In this document: piece after piece, positions 16,958-27,125 of the stretch
Layout of the letters: every line of letters starts with the position of its first letter
How positions within the stretch are numbered: position 1 is the first letter of the stretch
NCBI RefSeq assembly: GCF_002261185.1
Contig: NZ_NEVQ01000015.1
Span: forward strand, 1 to 64,000
Reading direction: 5' to 3'
Length of the DNA stretch: 64,000 nucleotides
Source: Bordetella genomosp. 4
Lineage (GTDB): Bacteria; Pseudomonadota; Gammaproteobacteria; Burkholderiales; Burkholderiaceae_B
Position numbers and translations under genes: made by a program
The notes under the pieces: model-generated
Seen by the model: only the letters and a program-made list of their open reading frames with translations
What the model was told of the DNA's origin: nothing
Databases searched by the model: none

Positions 16958-19403
16958 AGCGTTTCTCCAGTTGCGCAGCGGCGCGTTTGACACGGTCCTG
17001 CCAAGTCTCGGTGCTGAGTTGTCCACGCAAGCTTTCACTCCACAACGGAAACGACAACGGCGTCAGCGCTCGCGGCTCGCACAAGATCAATTGACGTGCC
17101 GCACATTCTTGTAATACCGCCATGAGCCGCGGCATTTCCAGTTGCTGCTCAAAGGCCTCGCGTTCAGCTTGCGCCAACAGCAGATGCCCAGGGTCATAAC
17201 GCCGCAGCACGTCATACAACAGGCCGCTGGATGCCTGCACCTGGCGCAACGAGCGCATTTCGCGCCCAGGCATGGAAGGCGTCAACAATCCCGCAACACG
17301 GGCTATTTCACGGAACTGTCGGCGTGCCAGTTCGCCTACATTGACGCCCTCGCCCAAATCGTTCATCACGCCCTCCGGACTGAGCAATAGCCTCAGCAAT
17401 GCTTCATCCACGGCGGCGGGCTGGGCCAAGGTCAACATCAGTCCATAATCATTCACGGTATAGGAAAACGTGTTGCCCTGCAGCCGCCCCCAGCGCGACG
17501 CCATCATGGCCGCTATCCCCTCGTGCACAGCGCGACCTGAGAATGGAAACAGAAAAAGATGCATGCCGCGACGTGTCGTAATGTGCTCAGCAACCAAGCG
17601 GCCCTGATCTGGCAGCGCACTCGCGCGAGCTTGAATATGCAAAAGCGACTGCGCCACCCGCATTTCCGGGTGAGTGCCAGGGTGCGCAAAAACCGTTTCG
17701 ACCTCGCGCCCCAGTTGCGTAGACAGCGGCATACGTCCGCCCTGCCAGGTCGCCACAGGGCCCACTCCCGTCTTCAGTCGCCGCACATAGGCGGTCATGC
17801 CCTCCAGCCTCACCAGTTGCAGCGTACGGCCCGCGAATTGAAAGGGGTCGCCCGGCCGCAATCGGGCGAGAAAGGCCTCTTCGACCGAGCCCAGTCCGCC
17901 ACCGCGCAGGTACTTTACCGAGATCGCCCCGTCAGCCGTAATCGTACCGATCGAAAGACGATGACGCAGCGCGATGCGCCGATCATGCACGCGATACCAG
18001 CCATCGTCGTCGCGCTGCACTCGCCGGAATTCCGGATAGTTGGCCAACGCATTACCGCCCTGCTCGATGAAATCCAACACGGATTGCCAGGTGTCGGGAT
18101 CCAGCGAAGCATAAGCGTGCGTCTGGCGGACTTCCTCATAAAGCGCCTTGGCGTCGAAGCCTCCCCCCAAGGCCAACGTGACTGCATGCTGCGCCAGTAC
18201 ATCCCAACAATCGCGCAGCGGCCGGCGCGATTCGATATCCCCACGGGCGATAGCCTGCCGGGCCGCGGCAAACTCAACGAGCTCCAGCGCCTGCGTCGGC
18301 ACGCAGATAACGTGGCCCGACGCACCCGGGCGATGCTTGGCGCGGCCCGCACGCTGCAACAGCCTGGCCACGCCTTTGGCGCTGCCGACTTGCAGCACTT
18401 GGTCGACGGCCGGAAAATCGACGCCCAGATCCAGACTCGACGTCGCCACCACGCATCGCAGCCTGCCCTCGCGCAGTCCCTGTTCTACGTTGGCACGCAG
18501 CTTCGGATCCAATGATCCATGGTGCAGCGCCAGCGTCGCGGGATCATCCAACCATATAGACTCCAGCGCGCGATGCCACAGCTCCGCCTGTGCTCGCGTG
18601 TTGGTGAACAGCAAGCTGGTGCCTGCCTTGAACAGACGTTTATAAACGCTGCCGAGCTGCGATAACCCTAGATGACCAGCCCAGGGCAGGCCGCGATCAG
18701 CTTCGGGCAACAACGTCGACAGCGTCATTTTGCGCGGCCGTGCGCCTGCTACCAATACGCTATCGGACAAGTGAGGTATCAGCACAGCGCGCGCTTCATC
18801 CAGATTACCCAGCGTTGCCGACAAGCCCCACGTGCGCTGGTTCGGCGCCAAACATCGCAAGCGTGCCAGGCACAATTGCAGCAGCACACCGCGCTTGTTG
18901 CCCAATAACTCATGCCATTCGTCCACGACTACGCATCGCAGGGCACGAAAACGCGTCGACGAGTCCGCATAAGACAACAGCAAGGCCAAGGACTCCGGTG
19001 TGATGACTAACACATCGGCTTTGCCCTGCCGCGCCAAACGTCTATCGCGTGCGCTCGCATCACCCGTACGCATGGCGACGGTCCAACTCAGATTCAAGTC
19101 CGTCACGACCTGCGCCAGTGCCTGCGTGGTATCGGCCGCGAGCGCGCGCAAGGGCGTGACCCAGAGTACGCGAGGGCCCTGTGCCACAGGAGGCCGCGTC
19201 ACAACAGGCTCGGCCAAGGCCTCCAGTAACGGCCCACCGAATGCCGCCAGCGTCTTGCCGCTGCCTGTCGGCGTATGCAACACACCCGACTGGCCCGCCA
19301 GGTATCGCTGCCATACCTCACGCTGAAATGCGGCGGCCTTCCATCCACGCGCTTGAAACCACGCAGCTAGCGGTGCGTCCCAGCGTCGCGGCCGGCCACT
19401 CAT
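16941..19403 (-). CDS. Ligase-associated DNA damage response DEXH-box helicase
   Basis: Predicted 820-residue superfamily-2 helicase of the short Lhr-like class. The N-terminal RecA domain has TPTGSGKT (about 45-52) and VVVDEWHELLG (DEWH variant of DEAH). The second RecA domain has ATSSLDLGVDFPAVDQVLQVGS and LQRAGRAKHRPG motif VI, followed by the Lhr-type C-terminal winged-helix/DEAD_assoc region. The start overlaps the ligase stop as ATGA. It should unwind DNA or RNA-DNA hybrids for repair together with its neighbours. Confidence 0.9.
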   Translation of the reverse strand: MSGRPRRWDAPLAAWFQARGWKAAAFQREVWQRYLAGQSGVLHTPTGSGKTLAAFGGPLLEALAEPVVTRPPVAQGPRVLWVTPLRALAADTTQALAQVVTDLNLSWTVAMRTGDASARDRRLARQGKADVLVITPESLALLLSYADSSTRFRALRCVVVDEWHELLGNKRGVLLQLCLARLRCLAPNQRTWGLSATLGNLDEARAVLIPHLSDSVLVAGARPRKMTLSTLLPEADRGLPWAGHLGLSQLGSVYKRLFKAGTSLLFTNTRAQAELWHRALESIWLDDPATLALHHGSLDPKLRANVEQGLREGRLRCVVATSSLDLGVDFPAVDQVLQVGSAKGVARLLQRAGRAKHRPGASGHVICVPTQALELVEFAAARQAIARGDIESRRPLRDCWDVLAQHAVTLALGGGFDAKALYEEVRQTHAYASLDPDTWQSVLDFIEQGGNALANYPEFRRVQRDDDGWYRVHDRRIALRHRLSIGTITADGAISVKYLRGGGLGSVEEAFLARLRPGDPFQFAGRTLQLVRLEGMTAYVRRLKTGVGPVATWQGGRMPLSTQLGREVETVFAHPGTHPEMRVAQSLLHIQARASALPDQGRLVAEHITTRRGMHLFLFPFSGRAVHEGIAAMMASRWGRLQGNTFSYTVNDYGLMLTLAQPAAVDEALLRLLLSPEGVMNDLGEGVNVGELARRQFREIARVAGLLTPSMPGREMRSLRQVQASSGLLYDVLRRYDPGHLLLAQAEREAFEQQLEMPRLMAVLQECAARQLILCEPRALTPLSFPLWSESLRGQLSTETWQDRVKRAAAQLEKRYARIA

Positions 19404-21004
19404 CGCGCCAATGCCTTCAGCGTATCCAACTGATCGGCCTCGGCTGCCGGCTTGTCATGCCGCCAGCGCAGGATACGCGGGAAACGCACGGCGACACCCG
19501 ATTTATGGCGCTTGGAAAGGTTGACGCCTTCGAAGCCCAACTCGAACACCTGGACAGGATTGACGGACCTGACTGGGCCAAAACGCTCGAGCGTATGCGC
19601 GCGCACCCAGCGATCCAGCGCCAAGATTTCCTTGTCGTCGAGACCGGAATAAGCCTTGGCGATCGGCACCAAAGCATCCCCGTCCCACAAACCAAAGGTG
19701 TAATCGGTATAAAGCGTGCTGCGCCGCCCATGGCCCGCCTGTGCATATAACAACACCGCGTCGATCGTGAGGGGATCGACTTTCCACTTCCACCAATCGC
19801 CACGCCGCCTGCCGCTCTGATATGGCGCACTGGCGCGTTTGAGCATGAAGCCTTCTACGCCGCGCTCGCGCGACTCCTCTCGCAACGTTGTCGCCGCACT
19901 CCAGTCGGCTATCGGTATCAAGGGAGAAAGACATAGCCGCGTATCCGGGTTCCGCCGCAACAGCGCTTCGAGTTGACGGCGCCGCTCTAGCTGAGGCAGC
20001 TCACGCAGGTCCTTTCCATTGAGCTCCAACAAGTCATACACCAGCATCCGTACCGGTGCTTCGGCCAGCCATTTCGGGCCGGGTTTCAATCTCTGAATGC
20101 GAGTCTGCAAGGCCGAGAACGGCATGGGCCCTGACGCATCCTCCTGCCACGCCAGCAACTCGCCATCCAGCACATAATCGGCGTCCAACGCGGCCGCTGC
20201 GTCCTCGACTTCAGGAAAACGCCCATCCAGACGTTCCTCGCCACGCGACCACAGCGCAACCTCGCGATGACGCCGGATCAACTGAGCGCGAATACCGTCC
20301 CATTTCCACTCCAGCATCCACTCGTCGATAGATCCCAGGCTCGCCGGCTCGCTCTCGAGTGGAGAAGCCAGAAAAAATGGATATGGTTGCTGACGATCCC
20401 CCGGCAATTCTTCGGCACTGAGCAATGTGAGCAAAAACGCCGGGCTAGGCGTCCACTCGCCCATCATGCGCTGGGCGATGCGGGCGATAGGGACTCCCGA
20501 CATTTCCGCCAGCGCCTGCTGCACCAGGCGCTGCGAGACACCGACGCGCAACGCGCCCGTCAATAACTTGTTAAAGACGAGACGCTCGTCAAACGGCAGG
20601 CCATGCCATGCCGACACAATGACATCGCGACGCTCGGCCTCTTCCCGATTGGCTACCGGCACCAGGACCTCTTCGATCCACTCCGCCAGGCTGCGTTCGG
20701 CAATCACCTGTTCCGGGTCGGGCACCAACAGGGCCAGCGTCTCTGCCAGATCGCCCACCTGTTCATAGCTGGCTTCAACCAACCAAGGGGCCGTATTCGA
20801 GGCATCGGCTACCCAGGCGCGCAACTCGCCTACCGCTGCGATCTTGCGGCGTGCGCTGGTGATTTTCCCGCCAGCCAACAGAAACAGTGCCCAGGCGGCA
20901 TCGCGTGGCGGCGCATCGCGGAAATATGCAACCAGCGCTGCCCGCTTGTCCGAGGTGGCAGTAGAGCGGTCCAGATCCTGATAGAGAGCCGCGAATCGTT
21001 TCAT
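19400..21004 (-). CDS. ATP-dependent DNA ligase (ligase-associated repair cluster)
   Basis: Predicted 534-residue ligase with an N-terminal DNA-binding domain, a nucleotidyltransferase core with the adenylated Lys in EWKWDGIRAQ (KxDG type), further motifs such as DGELLAW and EGFMLKR, and a C-terminal OB-fold. I chose the ATG at 21004 with AGGG before it; an upstream ATG at 21025 is possible. Bacteria normally rely on NAD-dependent LigA; this ATP-dependent enzyme is accessory and belongs to the exonuclease-helicase-phosphoesterase set around it. Confidence 0.92.
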   Translation of the reverse strand: MKRFAALYQDLDRSTATSDKRAALVAYFRDAPPRDAAWALFLLAGGKITSARRKIAAVGELRAWVADASNTAPWLVEASYEQVGDLAETLALLVPDPEQVIAERSLAEWIEEVLVPVANREEAERRDVIVSAWHGLPFDERLVFNKLLTGALRVGVSQRLVQQALAEMSGVPIARIAQRMMGEWTPSPAFLLTLLSAEELPGDRQQPYPFFLASPLESEPASLGSIDEWMLEWKWDGIRAQLIRRHREVALWSRGEERLDGRFPEVEDAAAALDADYVLDGELLAWQEDASGPMPFSALQTRIQRLKPGPKWLAEAPVRMLVYDLLELNGKDLRELPQLERRRQLEALLRRNPDTRLCLSPLIPIADWSAATTLREESRERGVEGFMLKRASAPYQSGRRRGDWWKWKVDPLTIDAVLLYAQAGHGRRSTLYTDYTFGLWDGDALVPIAKAYSGLDDKEILALDRWVRAHTLERFGPVRSVNPVQVFELGFEGVNLSKRHKSGVAVRFPRILRWRHDKPAAEADQLDTLKALAR

Positions 21005-21063
21005 ACACGCCCTATTATTCTTCACCCGAAGGTCTAGACAAGACGATTCGCGACATCAGCGCC

Positions 21064-22068
21064 CTATTCCTCGTCCTCGAACTGCGTCATCAGCGTTTCA
21101 GCCGTCACGCCTGCTTCATTCAACGTACGCACCAACGCGCGCGTATCACCATGAGTCGCAATTACGCGCGATGCCCCCGTCTCACGGATCGTACGCAGCA
21201 AACCCGGCCAATCGGCATGATCAGAGACCACAAACCCCCGGTCCATGTTGCGCCGCCGCCGGTTGCCTCGTAACCGCATCCAACCCGAAACGTAGCCCTG
21301 CTGCGCCTTGCGAAACCGCCGCAGCCACGGACTGCCTGCCGCCGAGGGAGGCGCCATGATCAACTCACCAGCAAAATTCGTGCCGCCCGCTTTCGCCGCC
21401 ACTTCGGTTTCCATCACCAATGCCGTGTCTGCCATGGCAATCCCTGCCTGCCGATATACATCGACCCCGGCGGCAATGGCGCCGTGCAGATAGACAGGCC
21501 GGTCGATGTGCGGTGCGAGTTCCGCGAGCACGCGCTGCGCCTTGCCCAAGGCATAACAATAGAGAATGGCGGCCTCTCCACGCTCCGCGCACTGGTCCCG
21601 CCACTGCACGATTTCGCGCGCCACATCGGCAGTGGCCGGCCAGCGATAGATGGGCAGACCAAACGTCGCCTCAGTGATGAAGGTATCGCAAGGGACGACC
21701 TCAAAGGGACGGCAAGTCGGATCCGGTTGACGTTTGTAGTCTCCCGACACAACCCATACCTGTCCGTCAGCTTCGATGCGTACCTGGGCCGATCCCAGCA
21801 CATGGCCTGCGGGATGCAGCGATACCCGAGCATCGCCCAGCGTAAAAGCCTCGCCATAGTCGTAGGCGCGATAGTCCTGCTCGCCCAGCCTCCATTGCAA
21901 AATAGGTTGTCCCTCGCGGCTGGTGTAATAGCGGCCCATCTCCGAGCGGGCATGGTCTCCGTGGCCATGCGTTATCACGGCCGTCGACACCGGCCGCCAC
22001 GGATCCACGTAGAACTGGCCGGCCGGGCAGTAGAGACCTTCGGGGCGCAATTGCACAATATCTGGCAT
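21064..22068 (-). CDS. Ligase-associated DNA damage response exonuclease (MBL fold)
   Basis: Predicted 334-residue metallo-beta-lactamase/beta-CASP-type nuclease related to SNM1 and Artemis. The metal site ITHGHGDHAR (HxHxDH) is near residue 35, with further His/Asp residues in AGHVLGS and VSGDYK, and VVSDHADWPG in the C-terminal half. A strong GGAGGAG lies just before the ATG. It is the first gene of the minus-strand repair cluster, 59 bases before the ligase, and probably trims damaged DNA ends. Confidence 0.9.
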   Translation of the reverse strand: MPDIVQLRPEGLYCPAGQFYVDPWRPVSTAVITHGHGDHARSEMGRYYTSREGQPILQWRLGEQDYRAYDYGEAFTLGDARVSLHPAGHVLGSAQVRIEADGQVWVVSGDYKRQPDPTCRPFEVVPCDTFITEATFGLPIYRWPATADVAREIVQWRDQCAERGEAAILYCYALGKAQRVLAELAPHIDRPVYLHGAIAAGVDVYRQAGIAMADTALVMETEVAAKAGGTNFAGELIMAPPSAAGSPWLRRFRKAQQGYVSGWMRLRGNRRRRNMDRGFVVSDHADWPGLLRTIRETGASRVIATHGDTRALVRTLNEAGVTAETLMTQFEDEE

Positions 22069-22093
22069 AGAAGTCTCCTCCTAAGCGCAGCGT

Positions 22094-22642
22094 TCACCCT
22101 TTGGCTTTCGGTGCGCTCAAGCTTTTGCTATAGAAGCCCGATTGATCGAAACAGCAGACGCGCCGTTCTCCCTCTGCGAGCATCTCACACGCATTCTGCA
22201 CGCGGCGCGCACGTGTCTTGGCCTGCTTGGCAGACTCGATCCAGTGGATCCAGTCGACCCGTGCGAGCGTTGTGGTGTCTTTCCAAGTGGCGGCCGCGGC
22301 GGCTGACCCAGCCAATGCCTCTCGCAGGTCATCCGGCATCTCAGGCTCTGGCTCAGGATCCGCCGCGGCGATGTGAACGCTAACCGTATCGCCGAATGAT
22401 GCGGCAGCTGCCTCTTGCAGCGCATGGGGGACTTTGAGCCAATGACTCAACTGGCCGTCAGGCTCGAGCGTTGCCTGAAAAGGATGTCCATTGATAGTTC
22501 CTTCTACGGACGTTCTGCCTCGCCGCGGCAGCGTGTCGCTGGCGGCTTTGGGCAACACCAGGAACGCCCATGATTCGTCCGCATCCGGGTTTGCTGGACG
22601 CAGCAGTCGTGCCTGGAAAGTCGACGCGTCGGTGTTTGCCAT
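22094..22642 (-). CDS. YdeI/OmpD-associated family protein (DUF1905 plus OmdA)
   Basis: Predicted 182-residue cytoplasmic protein. The N-terminal half (about 8-95) matches the DUF1905 beta-barrel pattern (VEGTINGHPFQATLEPDG then SFGDTVSVHIA). The C-terminal half (about 100-175) is the helical bacteriocin-protection/OmdA type with MPDDLREALAG and the basic KQAKTRARRV. The molecular role of the family is poorly known. It sits 25 bases upstream of the repair cluster on the same strand and could be co-transcribed. Confidence 0.8.
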   Translation of the reverse strand: MANTDASTFQARLLRPANPDADESWAFLVLPKAASDTLPRRGRTSVEGTINGHPFQATLEPDGQLSHWLKVPHALQEAAAASFGDTVSVHIAAADPEPEPEMPDDLREALAGSAAAAATWKDTTTLARVDWIHWIESAKQAKTRARRVQNACEMLAEGERRVCCFDQSGFYSKSLSAPKAKG

Positions 22643-22822
22643 ATCGGGATGTCGTTGGATACCTGCTCAATTTATACCACCCACCATCGCGGCGACCAAT
22701 CCGGCGATTATTCCTTCATGTGAAATTGTGAAGTACCAAATCAATGGATTCTATATAAATCCGTCCTTAATTAATCTTCGTTAACGGCACGGCACATGGC
22801 CCGGCCATCATCGGAGATACAA

Positions 22823-23434
22823 ATGAAGCTCTACCACCACCCGCTTTCCGGCCACGCGCATCGTGCTCGCCTGTTTGTCTCATTGCTAGGACTGCCTCAC
22901 GAACTCATCGAAGTGGACCTGAAGGCTGGCGCACACAAGACCCCGGAATTCCTGGCGCTCAATCCGTTCGGACAAGTCCCCGTCCTGGATGACAACGGTG
23001 TTGTCATTGCCGACTCCAACGCGATCCTAGTGTACCTGGCAAAGAAAGCGGGCCGGACAGAGTGGCTGCCTGAGGATCCACGAGGCGCCGCCGCGGTGCA
23101 GCGCTGGCTTTCCGTCGCGGCGGGCGAAGTGGCATACGGCCCTGCCGCCGCCCGCCTGGTCACCGTCTTTGGCGCCAAATACAACCCCGAGGAAGTCATT
23201 GCACGAGCGCATACCCTGCTCGCCCGCCTGGAAAGTCATCTGACTGATCATGACTGGCTGGTCGGCACGAACCCGACGATCGCGGATGTGGCGCTCTACA
23301 GCTACGTAGCGCGTGCACCCGAAGGCAACGTCGATCTCTCGGGCTATCCGGCGGTCAACGCATTTCTACGCAGGATCGAGGCGCTGCCGGGATTCGTGCC
23401 TTTCGTCCAGACGCCAGCGGGACTCGCCGCCTGA
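22823..23434 (+). CDS. Glutathione S-transferase family protein
   Basis: Predicted 203-residue GST: an N-terminal thioredoxin-like domain with [13 protein letters not shown] and the glutathione-contacting [13 protein letters not shown] (about 53-75), then an all-helical C-terminal domain with the conserved [16 protein letters not shown] lies about 8 bases before the ATG at 22823; an in-frame ATG at 22796 is less likely. The upstream region (22700-22790) is notably AT-rich and probably holds the promoter. It starts a plus-strand group with the oxidoreductase fusion. Confidence 0.88.
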   Translation: MKLYHHPLSGHAHRARLFVSLLGLPHELIEVDLKAGAHKTPEFLALNPFGQVPVLDDNGVVIADSNAILVYLAKKAGRTEWLPEDPRGAAAVQRWLSVAAGEVAYGPAAARLVTVFGAKYNPEEVIARAHTLLARLESHLTDHDWLVGTNPTIADVALYSYVARAPEGNVDLSGYPAVNAFLRRIEALPGFVPFVQTPAGLAA

Positions 23435-23551
23435 GCTCCGCAGCCTTTGGCGACGGCGTGCCGGACTTGGACTATAGGCCCAGCCCACATCAAGACTCGA
23501 GTACGCCGCGTCAAGCGATCCCGCGCGTCACGAACGAATAAGGACACCGAG

Positions 23552-25618
23552 ATGACCACGAAACTGTCAACGCTACCGGTATGGCATGCAGGCGAGACCT
23601 ACCTCCAGGAAAAGGTGGGCGTCGCCGAACGGATGCGCGTCGTCGGCCAACGGGTCGTACGAGACTACATGCCGGATCAGCATCGTGATTTCTACGCCCA
23701 GCTGCCTTTTATCGTGCTGGGTAGTGTCGACGCGGATGACAATGCATGGGCCACGATTCTGTCAGGCAAGCCCGGCTTCATGAACTCGCCCACGCCGACG
23801 ACGCTAGACATTGCGGCTAGTACGGACATGAGCGATCCCGCGTATCCCGGATTGGAAACCAGCTCACCGATCGGCCTGCTCGGTATCGAAATGCACACCC
23901 GCCGCCGCAATCGGATGAACGGCATCGTAACGAGTACGGACAATGGTCTGCATGTCGAGGTGGACCAGAGTTTTGGCAACTGCCCCCGATACATTCAACT
24001 ACGCGACTTCGATTTTGTGCGTGATCCCAATGCGGCGTACGAAGCCGCACGCGAGGATCTGCATGAACTCGACTCTGCCGCCCGATCAATGATCGAGACC
24101 GCAGACGCCTTCTTTGTCGCCTCGTATGCCGATCGGGAAGACCGTCGGCAGGTCGACGTTTCACACCGGGGTGGCAAGGCCGGCTTTGTCCGGGTTGACG
24201 ACGACGGGATGCTCACCATCCCCGACTTTGACGGTAATCTGTTTTTCGCCACGCTCGGCAACTTCATTCTGAATCATCAAGCCGGCATGCTTTTTGTAGA
24301 CTACGAAAGCGGCGATGTATTGCAGATGACCGGGGACGCGCAAGTCATTCTGGATTCCCCGGAAATCGCCGCCTTCCAGGGCGCGGAGCGTCTCTGGACG
24401 TTCCGTCCGCGCCGCATTGTGCGCCGGCCAGGCGCACTCGCACTGCGGTGGCGGCTGCACGCAGATGGCTGGTCGCCCAATTCGCTGATGACGGGCGACT
24501 GGGCGCAAGCGGCCGGCCGCTTGCAGGCGAACGAATTGGCCTCGCGCTGGCGGCCGTTCACCGTGGCACGCATGGTCGACGAAAGCGCATCGATCCGGTC
24601 GTTTTATCTGCAGCCCGCGGATGGACTGAGTCTGCTGGCGCACGAGGCAGGCCAGCATCTGCCGATACGCGTCACGATGCCAGAGACGCCCACGCCACTG
24701 ATCCGCACCTATACCCTGTCGGTCGCCCCATCCGATAACGTCTATCGCATCAGCGTCAAACGCGAGGGCATGGTATCGCAATACCTGCACGACCATGTCC
24801 GCGTGGGCGACACGATCGAAGCCCGCGCGCCAGCTGGCGAGTTCACCATCGATGCGCGCGAAAAACGCCCCGCCGTCTTGCTGGCGGGCGGCGTCGGCAT
24901 CACCCCGATGCTCTCCATGTTGCGGCATATCGTCTACGAAGGACTGCGTAAACAGCGCGTGCGCCCCACCGTGCTATTTCAAGCTGCCCGCTCAAAGACG
25001 GAACGCGCGTTCGATGCAGAGCTCTCTGGACTGGTCGCCGCCTCCAAAGGTGCTGTTGGACTGGTTCGCGTCCTCGGCGATACCGGCGATGCCGAAACCG
25101 GCCGGGACTATGACGCCGAGGGCCGCATCGACATGGCGTTACTCACCCGGTTTCTATCATTCAACGACTATGACTTTTACCTTTGCGGTCCTCCGCCGTT
25201 CATGCAAGCACTCTACGACGGCCTCAGAAGCTACGGTGTGGCTGATCGCCGCATTCATGCGGAAGCCTTCGGACCTGCTTCGCTGACTCGCAGTCCTGAT
25301 GCCGTCGTCGCGGCACCGGCGCGATTGCCCGCCGCAACCGCGCCTGTCCCGGTCGCATTCCTCGATTCCTTGAAAGAGGCACGCTGGACACCCGAATCGG
25401 GCACGCTGCTCGAACTCGCAGAGGCGCGCGGCCTGAATCCAGATTACAGTTGCCGCACAGGCAATTGCGGAACGTGCCGCACCAAACTGATCGAGGGCAC
25501 CGTCACCTATGTCAAGACGCCGACCGCGTCTGTGGCCGACGACGAAGTCCTGATCTGTTGTGCCGTGCCTGCCCAACCAGCCGGCTCGAACGAACAACGT
25601 ATTCATCTGGCGCTGTAA
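23552..25618 (+). CDS. Three-module PNPOx-like/ferredoxin reductase/2Fe-2S ferredoxin fusion
   Basis: Predicted 688-residue cytoplasmic electron-transfer protein. Residues 1-300 look like a pyridoxamine-phosphate-oxidase split-barrel domain. About 320-560 is an FAD/NAD(P)-binding ferredoxin reductase with [10 protein letters not shown] (flavin), [11 protein letters not shown] and the C-terminal [10 protein letters not shown]. The last 80 residues are a plant-type ferredoxin with CRTGNCGTC and a distal ICC. AAGGACA precedes the ATG at 23552. The reductase-ferredoxin half could feed electrons to the barrel domain within one chain. Natural acceptor unknown. Confidence 0.9.
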   Translation: MTTKLSTLPVWHAGETYLQEKVGVAERMRVVGQRVVRDYMPDQHRDFYAQLPFIVLGSVDADDNAWATILSGKPGFMNSPTPTTLDIAASTDMSDPAYPGLETSSPIGLLGIEMHTRRRNRMNGIVTSTDNGLHVEVDQSFGNCPRYIQLRDFDFVRDPNAAYEAAREDLHELDSAARSMIETADAFFVASYADREDRRQVDVSHRGGKAGFVRVDDDGMLTIPDFDGNLFFATLGNFILNHQAGMLFVDYESGDVLQMTGDAQVILDSPEIAAFQGAERLWTFRPRRIVRRPGALALRWRLHADGWSPNSLMTGDWAQAAGRLQANELASRWRPFTVARMVDESASIRSFYLQPADGLSLLAHEAGQHLPIRVTMPETPTPLIRTYTLSVAPSDNVYRISVKREGMVSQYLHDHVRVGDTIEARAPAGEFTIDAREKRPAVLLAGGVGITPMLSMLRHIVYEGLRKQRVRPTVLFQAARSKTERAFDAELSGLVAASKGAVGLVRVLGDTGDAETGRDYDAEGRIDMALLTRFLSFNDYDFYLCGPPPFMQALYDGLRSYGVADRRIHAEAFGPASLTRSPDAVVAAPARLPAATAPVPVAFLDSLKEARWTPESGTLLELAEARGLNPDYSCRTGNCGTCRTKLIEGTVTYVKTPTASVADDEVLICCAVPAQPAGSNEQRIHLAL

Positions 25619-25665
25619 CACCCGGCGCAAGCGACCCTCAACGGCTCTATTCCAGGAGAATCCAC

Positions 25666-26130
25666 ATGCCCCGCCCCCCGCTGCCCCCATTCAGCGAACA
25701 AACCGCCATCGAAAAGGTCCGCCTGGCCGAAGACGGCTGGAACAGCCGCGACCCCGCGAAAGTCTCGCTGGCCTATACCGAAGACACGCGTTGGCGCAAT
25801 CGCGTCGAGTTTGCCAGAGGCCGTGCAGAGGTCGTGGATTTTCTCACTCGCAAATGGAATCGTGAACTCGAATACCGTCTGATCAAGGAACTCTGGGCAT
25901 TCAAAGACAACCGCATCGCGGTGCGCTACGCCTACGAGTATCATGATGACAGCGGACAGTGGTATCGCGCCTACGGCAACGAAAACTGGGATTTCGCGGA
26001 GGACGGGCTCATGCGCGTACGGCACGCCAGTATCAACGAACACCCCATTTCAGAATCAGAACGGCAATTCCATTGGCCGCTCGGCCGCCGCCCTGACGAT
26101 CACCCGGGTTTGAGCCATTTTGGGTTCTAG
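25666..26130 (+). CDS. Nuclear transport factor 2-like family protein (DUF1348)
   Basis: Predicted 154-residue small alpha/beta cone-fold protein. Segments such as [33 protein letters not shown] and the aromatic-rich [11 protein letters not shown] are typical of DUF1348 proteins, whose function is not firmly known. AGGAG lies 7 bases before the ATG at 25666. It follows the oxidoreductase fusion by 47 bases and is probably in the same operon. Confidence 0.85.
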   Translation: MPRPPLPPFSEQTAIEKVRLAEDGWNSRDPAKVSLAYTEDTRWRNRVEFARGRAEVVDFLTRKWNRELEYRLIKELWAFKDNRIAVRYAYEYHDDSGQWYRAYGNENWDFAEDGLMRVRHASINEHPISESERQFHWPLGRRPDDHPGLSHFGF

Positions 26131-26190
26131 GCGGCTACGATGCAGACACTCGTGCTATAGAAGCACAATCGAGATACGGGGGACGTGGCG

Positions 26191-27075
26191 GTGGATCGCT
26201 GGCAGGCAATGAGGATTTTCGTCAAGGTCGCGGAAACAGAGAGCTTCGCGGCATCAGCGCGCGAGTTGCACATGAGTCCGCCAGCCGTGACTCGCGCCAT
26301 TGCCGCACTCGAAGACGTGATTGGCGCACGGCTGTTCGTACGCACGACTCGTTCAGTCAAACTGACAGCGCCCGGCAAGCGCTATCTGGACGACTGCAAA
26401 CGTATCCTGGCCGACATCGTCGAGGCCGAGGCGGCTGCCGCCGGATCTTATGCCATGCCGACCGGAACATTGACCATCACCGCGTCGGTCCTGTTCGGGC
26501 AGATGTACGTCCTGCCCATTGTGCACGAATTTCTGAGGCGCTATCCCAAAGTCAACGGCCGGCTGTTGTTCATCGATCGCCCAGTCAATCTGGTCGACGA
26601 AGGCATCGACGTCGCAATTCGCATCGGCCGCTTGCAGGATTCGGGTTTCTCGGCGATCCAGGTGGGCACCGTCCGCCGAGTGGTGTGCGGCGCTCCTGCT
26701 TATTTCAAGGAACACGGCATCCCCGCCACCCCTGCCGATCTCAAGCACCACCGTATTGCCGCCTCGACCGGCGCATGGGTGTCGCCGGAATGGCGATTTG
26801 CCAATGACCAGCGCGTGACCATACATAACTGGCTGCAGTCCAACTCGAACGAAGCAGCCATTGCCACCGCAGTGGCAGGTCTGGCCCTGACCAGGGTCCT
26901 GCATTACCAGGTCGCCCCAGCGTTGCGTGAGGACAAACTGCAGATCGTACTGGCCGAACACGAAGATCCGCCCTTGCCCATCCACGTACTTTATACAGAA
27001 GGCCGGCAAGCGCCCGCGAAAGTCAGGGCATTTGTGGACTTGGCGGTGTCGATGTTGCGGGCGCGCGTTGGCTGA
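26191..27075 (+). CDS. LysR family transcriptional regulator
   Basis: Predicted 294-residue regulator with an N-terminal winged helix-turn-helix (about 1-60; AASARELHMSPPAVTRAIAALE) and a periplasmic-binding-like effector domain of the CrgA/DmlR branch (INxRPVNLVDEGIDVAIRIG pattern). I chose GTG 26191 because GGGGGA lies 7 bases upstream; the GTG at 26185 is too close to it. The gene lies downstream of and in line with the DUF1348 gene rather than divergent. Targets may be the upstream GST-oxidoreductase group, or genes elsewhere. Confidence 0.85.
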   Translation: MDRWQAMRIFVKVAETESFAASARELHMSPPAVTRAIAALEDVIGARLFVRTTRSVKLTAPGKRYLDDCKRILADIVEAEAAAAGSYAMPTGTLTITASVLFGQMYVLPIVHEFLRRYPKVNGRLLFIDRPVNLVDEGIDVAIRIGRLQDSGFSAIQVGTVRRVVCGAPAYFKEHGIPATPADLKHHRIAASTGAWVSPEWRFANDQRVTIHNWLQSNSNEAAIATAVAGLALTRVLHYQVAPALREDKLQIVLAEHEDPPLPIHVLYTEGRQAPAKVRAFVDLAVSMLRARVG

Positions 27076-27125
27076 TGATCGTATCCGTACTCCGTTCCAT
27101 CGCTAAATGATGGACCAACCTATCA

